Both the position numbers and the translations under genes were made by a program. A stretch of DNA of 8,743 bases from an uncultured Prevotellaceae bacterium (GTDB lineage Bacteria; Bacteroidota; Bacteroidia; Bacteroidales; Bacteroidaceae), in NCBI GenBank assembly GCA_946405695.1, contig CAMJIA010000062.1, forward strand, positions 1 through 8,743. Reading direction: 5' to 3'. This document shows, one piece after another, positions 5,514 through 8,743 of the stretch. Every line of letters begins with the position of its first letter. Positions within the stretch are counted from its first letter, which is position 1. A model generated the notes under the pieces. The model saw only the letters and a program-made list of their open reading frames with translations, made no database searches and had not been told where the DNA came from.

Positions 5514-8500
5514 ATGAAACAGAAAACAGATTGCTTCATAGCCTGCCAGTCGCTGGACGACGTGATGCCTGCCGTAGAGCAGTTGCGCCGTAGTAGGGTG
5601 GTCAGGCGTATCTTCCTATTGGTCAACGAAGAATTGGCAGCACAGTCGGATGCTCCCAAGGACTGTACGCTGTTAGTGACACAGAACTTGACGAGTAGCG
5701 CTTTTGTGACCTTGCTGGCAGAACGAGCTGTTGCATCGTATGTGTTGCTGTGCTTGAAACCTTTTGCGCTTCAGTTAGGGGAATCGGCCTTGGAACGCAT
5801 GATGCTGGTGGCTGGCGATACGGAGGCAGCTATGCTCTATAGTGACCATTACACGATGGAACAGGGTGTCAGGAAACAGCATCCCGTCATAGACTATCAG
5901 GAGGGTGCCCTACGTGACGATTTTGACTTTGGAAGTGTGTGGCTGGTGCGTACGGACCTTTTAAAGCAGTATGTTGCCGGCGATCATGAGCGAGACTATC
6001 AGTATGCCGGTATGTACGACTTGCGTCTGTTCCTGAGTCGTAAGGGCAGTCTGTTTCACTTGAATGAATACCTTTATACCGAGGAAGAACGCGATCTGCG
6101 TGCCTCTGGCGAGAAGCAGTTTGACTATGTGAATCCCCGCAATCGCGAGGTACAGATAGAGATGGAGCAAGCCTGTACAGACCATCTGCGCAAGGTGAAT
6201 GCATTGGTAGATACCTCGCTATGTCATGATGTGGATTTCGCTGAGCAGGACTTTGATGTAGAGGCCTCTGTTGTCATCCCTGTTTTCAACAGAGAGAAGA
6301 CCATCAGGGATGCTGTTGAGAGTGCCCTCTCGCAGAAGGCATCGTTCAAATATAATGTCATCGTCGTGGACAATCACTCTACAGACGGTACCTCAGAGAT
6401 TCTATCTAGTTTGTTGTCGCAATACGATAATAAGCTCCACGTGATTGTTCCTGAGCGTACTGACCTTGGTATTGGTGGCTGTTGGAACGAGGCCATACAG
6501 AGCGCTTTCTGCGGACGTTTTGCCGTACAGTTAGATAGCGACGATTTGTATTCATCGCCGAAGACACTCCAGACTGTTGTCGATGCGTTCTACGCACAGA
6601 AAGCTGCGATGGTGATAGGCTCGTATCGTATGTGCGACTTTGACTTGAATACACTGCCGCCAGGACTCATCGACCACAAGGAGTGGACGGACGAGAATGG
6701 GCCAAACAACGCTTTGCGTATCAATGGGTTAGGAGCTCCTCGCGCCTTCTTCACACCATTGTTGCGCCAGGTAGGTTTCCCCAACACCTCGTATGGTGAG
6801 GACTATGCTTTGGGATTGATGTTTTCACGTCGTTACCGCATTGGTCGCATTTTCAGTGAGCTGTACCTCTGCCGTCGTTGGGGTGGCAATAGCGATGCAG
6901 CTCTGTCTGTAGAGAAGGTCAATGCCAACAACCTGTATAAGGACCGCCTGCGCACGATGGAACTGCATGCCCGTCAACAGATGAACCAAGGGGCTAACGA
7001 CGTATTGAGTGAATCGCCCCTGATGCGCTTTTTCAATCGTCAGTTGCAGGTGTGGGGCGATGTGCGCCAGCGCTATCGCGACTTGGAAGGTGTGCAGACC
7101 CGTGAACTGGTGTCTGACACGCTGACGATGACTGTTCAGTGGAACCCTGCTCGTATTGCTTCGACTGGTGCCAAGATTGACGCCAAGTCGATAGCCGAGC
7201 GTCCTTGTTTCCTGTGTGCCAAGAACCGTCCGGCAGAGCAGATGCATCGTGTCATTGATGGTAAGTACGAGTTGCTGGTCAATCCGTTCCCCATTATGCC
7301 CGTCCACCTTACGTTGCCCACGCTGAAGCACCAGCCACAACGTATTCTGCCGATGTACGACGAGATGGTGCGACTGGCCCAGCGTAACCCGGATCTTACC
7401 TTATTATATAATGGTCCGCAATGTGGTGCGTCTGCTCCCGACCACGCTCATCTGCAGGCAGTCTCGACGGGTTTGCTGCCTTTACAGACCTCGTGGCAGC
7501 GCCTAAGCCGTAACCTTTCAGAGGTTATCAAGACTGACGATGATAATGGCATCTGGCAGGTTGTGGACTATCCTTCAGCCGCCTTTGTCATCAAGACCAA
7601 CAATATGCAAGCTGCAGAGCGTCTGTTCCGTCGTCTGTATGATACACTAAAATTGCCATTACTGTCGGGTAGTCCAGAACCTATGTTGAATATCATCATG
7701 TGGAGTACGGGCGACCAGGTTCTTAGTGTAGTGCTGCCTCGTAGAAAGCATCGTCCCGACTGTTATACTGCCGAGGGTGACGCACAATATATCATCTCGC
7801 CAGGTGCGGTGGACATGGGTGGACTGATCATAACACCCCGTGAGGAAGACTTCCATAAGCTTACCGCAGAACAGATGATTGCCATCTATCAGGAAATATC
7901 GCTGACGCCTGACCAGGTTCAGCGCGTCGCGGAACATCTGCAGAAGAAGGCTGCTATGGCTTCGTCGCCATTGTTGACTTCCAAGGAAGAACCTACCGTT
8001 ACTGTTGGTATCGTTAGTGGTGAAAAGATTCATTTTGCACTCAACGGTGCCTATGTGGCTAAGGGTGAGACCATTGAGGGCGACCAGATGGTGGAGTTCT
8101 CTGAGGGTGGCATCCTGTGGAATGGCAACCAGTATCGTGAGTTGACTTTCTCTCCGCAGTCTCCGCAGTCGTCGTTCTCGTTGTATGATGTGACCATTGG
8201 CGTGAACTTCCATTGGGAACGTAAAGAGACACAGGTGTTCTCTGGTACCCTGCGTCTGGTGGTGGAGAGTGATAAGATTGTGGCTATCAACGAGTTGCCT
8301 GTAGAGTCGTACCTCGCCTCCGTCATTAGTAGCGAGATGAAGGCTACGGCTGGCGTCGAGTTGCTGAAAGCGCATGCTGTGATTAGTCGTTCGTGGCTTT
8401 TGGCACAGATGCAGCGTAGAGAGGAAAGCGTTGAGAAACGCGATGGTTTCTTCTCCTTTATAAAAAAAGACGACGAGCTCATTCGCTGGTACGATCGTGA

Positions 8501-8743
8501 AGACCACACGATCTTTGATGTCTGTGCCGACGACCATTGTCAGCGCTATCAAGGTATTACTAAGCAGACAAGCAAGGCTGTCGAGCAGGCACTGAAGGCC
8601 ACCCGTGGACAGATTCTCTGTTATGAGGATGAGATATGCGATGCCCGCTTCTCGAAGTGTTGTGGTGGCGTCACTGAGGAGTTCCAGTATTGTTGGGAGG
8701 ATACGCCCAAACCCTATCTTGTCAGCGTGGAAGACCCGTTCTG
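5514..8743 (+). CDS. Multidomain GT2 glycosyltransferase / DUF4922 HIT-like / SpoIID fusion, 3' end outside window
   Basis: One frame is open from the ATG at 5514 to the window edge, 1076 codons without a stop. Residues 1-240 form a GT-A-like region lacking a DxD motif (SYVLLCLK, 75-82), with RDDFDFGS at 134-141. Residues 249-460 are a family 2 glycosyltransferase: SVVIPVFN (252-259), [10 protein letters not shown] (284-293), metal-binding LDSDD (340-344), catalytic-base GED (428-430) and RRW (454-456). Residues 555-760 resemble DUF4922, HIT/GalT-like: PCFLC (564-568), NPFPIMPVH (590-598) and HAHLQ (644-648). From about 825 comes SpoIID/Lyt[16 protein letters not shown] with likely catalytic Glu 941, CADDHC (1004-1009) and FSKCCGG (1046-1052). 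No signal peptide or membrane helix is visible, so the chain appears cytoplasmic. GT2 proteins transfer sugars, HIT-like enzymes act on nucleotide phosphates, and SpoIID cleaves stem-less peptidoglycan strands. A combined role in glycan recycling is inference. Confidence 0.85.
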   Translation, partial: MKQKTDCFIACQSLDDVMPAVEQLRRSRVVRRIFLLVNEELAAQSDAPKDCTLLVTQNLTSSAFVTLLAERAVASYVLLCLKPFALQLGESALERMMLVAGDTEAAMLYSDHYTMEQGVRKQHPVIDYQEGALRDDFDFGSVWLVRTDLLKQYVAGDHERDYQYAGMYDLRLFLSRKGSLFHLNEYLYTEEERDLRASGEKQFDYVNPRNREVQIEMEQACTDHLRKVNALVDTSLCHDVDFAEQDFDVEASVVIPVFNREKTIRDAVESALSQKASFKYNVIVVDNHSTDGTSEILSSLLSQYDNKLHVIVPERTDLGIGGCWNEAIQSAFCGRFAVQLDSDDLYSSPKTLQTVVDAFYAQKAAMVIGSYRMCDFDLNTLPPGLIDHKEWTDENGPNNALRINGLGAPRAFFTPLLRQVGFPNTSYGEDYALGLMFSRRYRIGRIFSELYLCRRWGGNSDAALSVEKVNANNLYKDRLRTMELHARQQMNQGANDVLSESPLMRFFNRQLQVWGDVRQRYRDLEGVQTRELVSDTLTMTVQWNPARIASTGAKIDAKSIAERPCFLCAKNRPAEQMHRVIDGKYELLVNPFPIMPVHLTLPTLKHQPQRILPMYDEMVRLAQRNPDLTLLYNGPQCGASAPDHAHLQAVSTGLLPLQTSWQRLSRNLSEVIKTDDDNGIWQVVDYPSAAFVIKTNNMQAAERLFRRLYDTLKLPLLSGSPEPMLNIIMWSTGDQVLSVVLPRRKHRPDCYTAEGDAQYIISPGAVDMGGLIITPREEDFHKLTAEQMIAIYQEISLTPDQVQRVAEHLQKKAAMASSPLLTSKEEPTVTVGIVSGEKIHFALNGAYVAKGETIEGDQMVEFSEGGILWNGNQYRELTFSPQSPQSSFSLYDVTIGVNFHWERKETQVFSGTLRLVVESDKIVAINELPVESYLASVISSEMKATAGVELLKAHAVISRSWLLAQMQRREESVEKRDGFFSFIKKDDELIRWYDREDHTIFDVCADDHCQRYQGITKQTSKAVEQALKATRGQILCYEDEICDARFSKCCGGVTEEFQYCWEDTPKPYLVSVEDPF
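8151..8168 (+). repeat. 9-base tandem duplication inside the fusion gene
   Basis: TCTCCGCAG occurs twice in perfect tandem and encodes SPQ-SPQ within the SpoIID part, before its catalytic segment. The unit is in frame, so gain or loss would change length by three residues without breaking the gene. Confidence 0.7.

Noticed and set aside
7659..8552. 297-codon open frame on the minus strand
   Set aside because: It is antisense to the SpoIID part of the fusion gene, has no recognisable domain, and its amino-acid pattern is that of a shadow frame. The plus-strand frame has clear motifs throughout.
1..8743. Mobile elements, CRISPR arrays or defence genes
   Set aside because: No transposase, integrase, spaced direct repeats or nuclease/methylase motifs were found; gene content and codon use look like core chromosome.

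Overview
The window looks like a chromosomal segment of a member of the Bacteroidales, most likely Prevotellaceae. The grounds are promoter -7 boxes of the TAnnTTTG type, no Shine-Dalgarno sequences, Bacteroidetes-style LptE and SecG proteins, AT-rich heptamer repeats between genes, and moderate GC content. It is core genome rather than accessory DNA: I see no transposase, integrase, phage gene or CRISPR array.

Layout. Bases 1-42 hold the 5' part of a tRNA-His on the minus strand, cut by the window edge. Its promoter is embedded in a long inverted repeat (76-114). Next comes a minus-strand operon, read from 3062 down to 131: a sigma-54 activator, an LptE-family lipoprotein (overlapping the activator by 17 bases), an unrecognised TPR-like protein, and SecG. 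A second minus-strand operon, read from 5364 down to 3136, holds rlmN (23S rRNA/tRNA methyltransferase) and pdxA (vitamin B6 synthesis). A 9-base minisatellite sits across the rlmN stop codon. A 149-base divergent intergenic region (5365-5513) carries two promoters facing apart and two heptamer arrays. From 5514 to the end of the window one plus-strand reading frame stays open for 1076 codons and is still incomplete.

The long plus-strand gene is the most unusual object here. It encodes a degenerate GT-A-like region, a complete-looking family 2 glycosyltransferase, a HIT/GalT-like domain (DUF4922 type) and a SpoIID/LytB domain in one chain, with no signal peptide. SpoIID domains normally cut peptidoglycan outside the cytoplasm, so the combination suggests an undescribed glycan-handling, possibly wall-recycling, enzyme. 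That role is inference.

The activator operon groups parts of envelope biogenesis: LptE-like (LPS delivery), SecG (protein export) and a DNA-binding sigma-54 activator that may respond to envelope state. The rlmN-pdxA operon is housekeeping.
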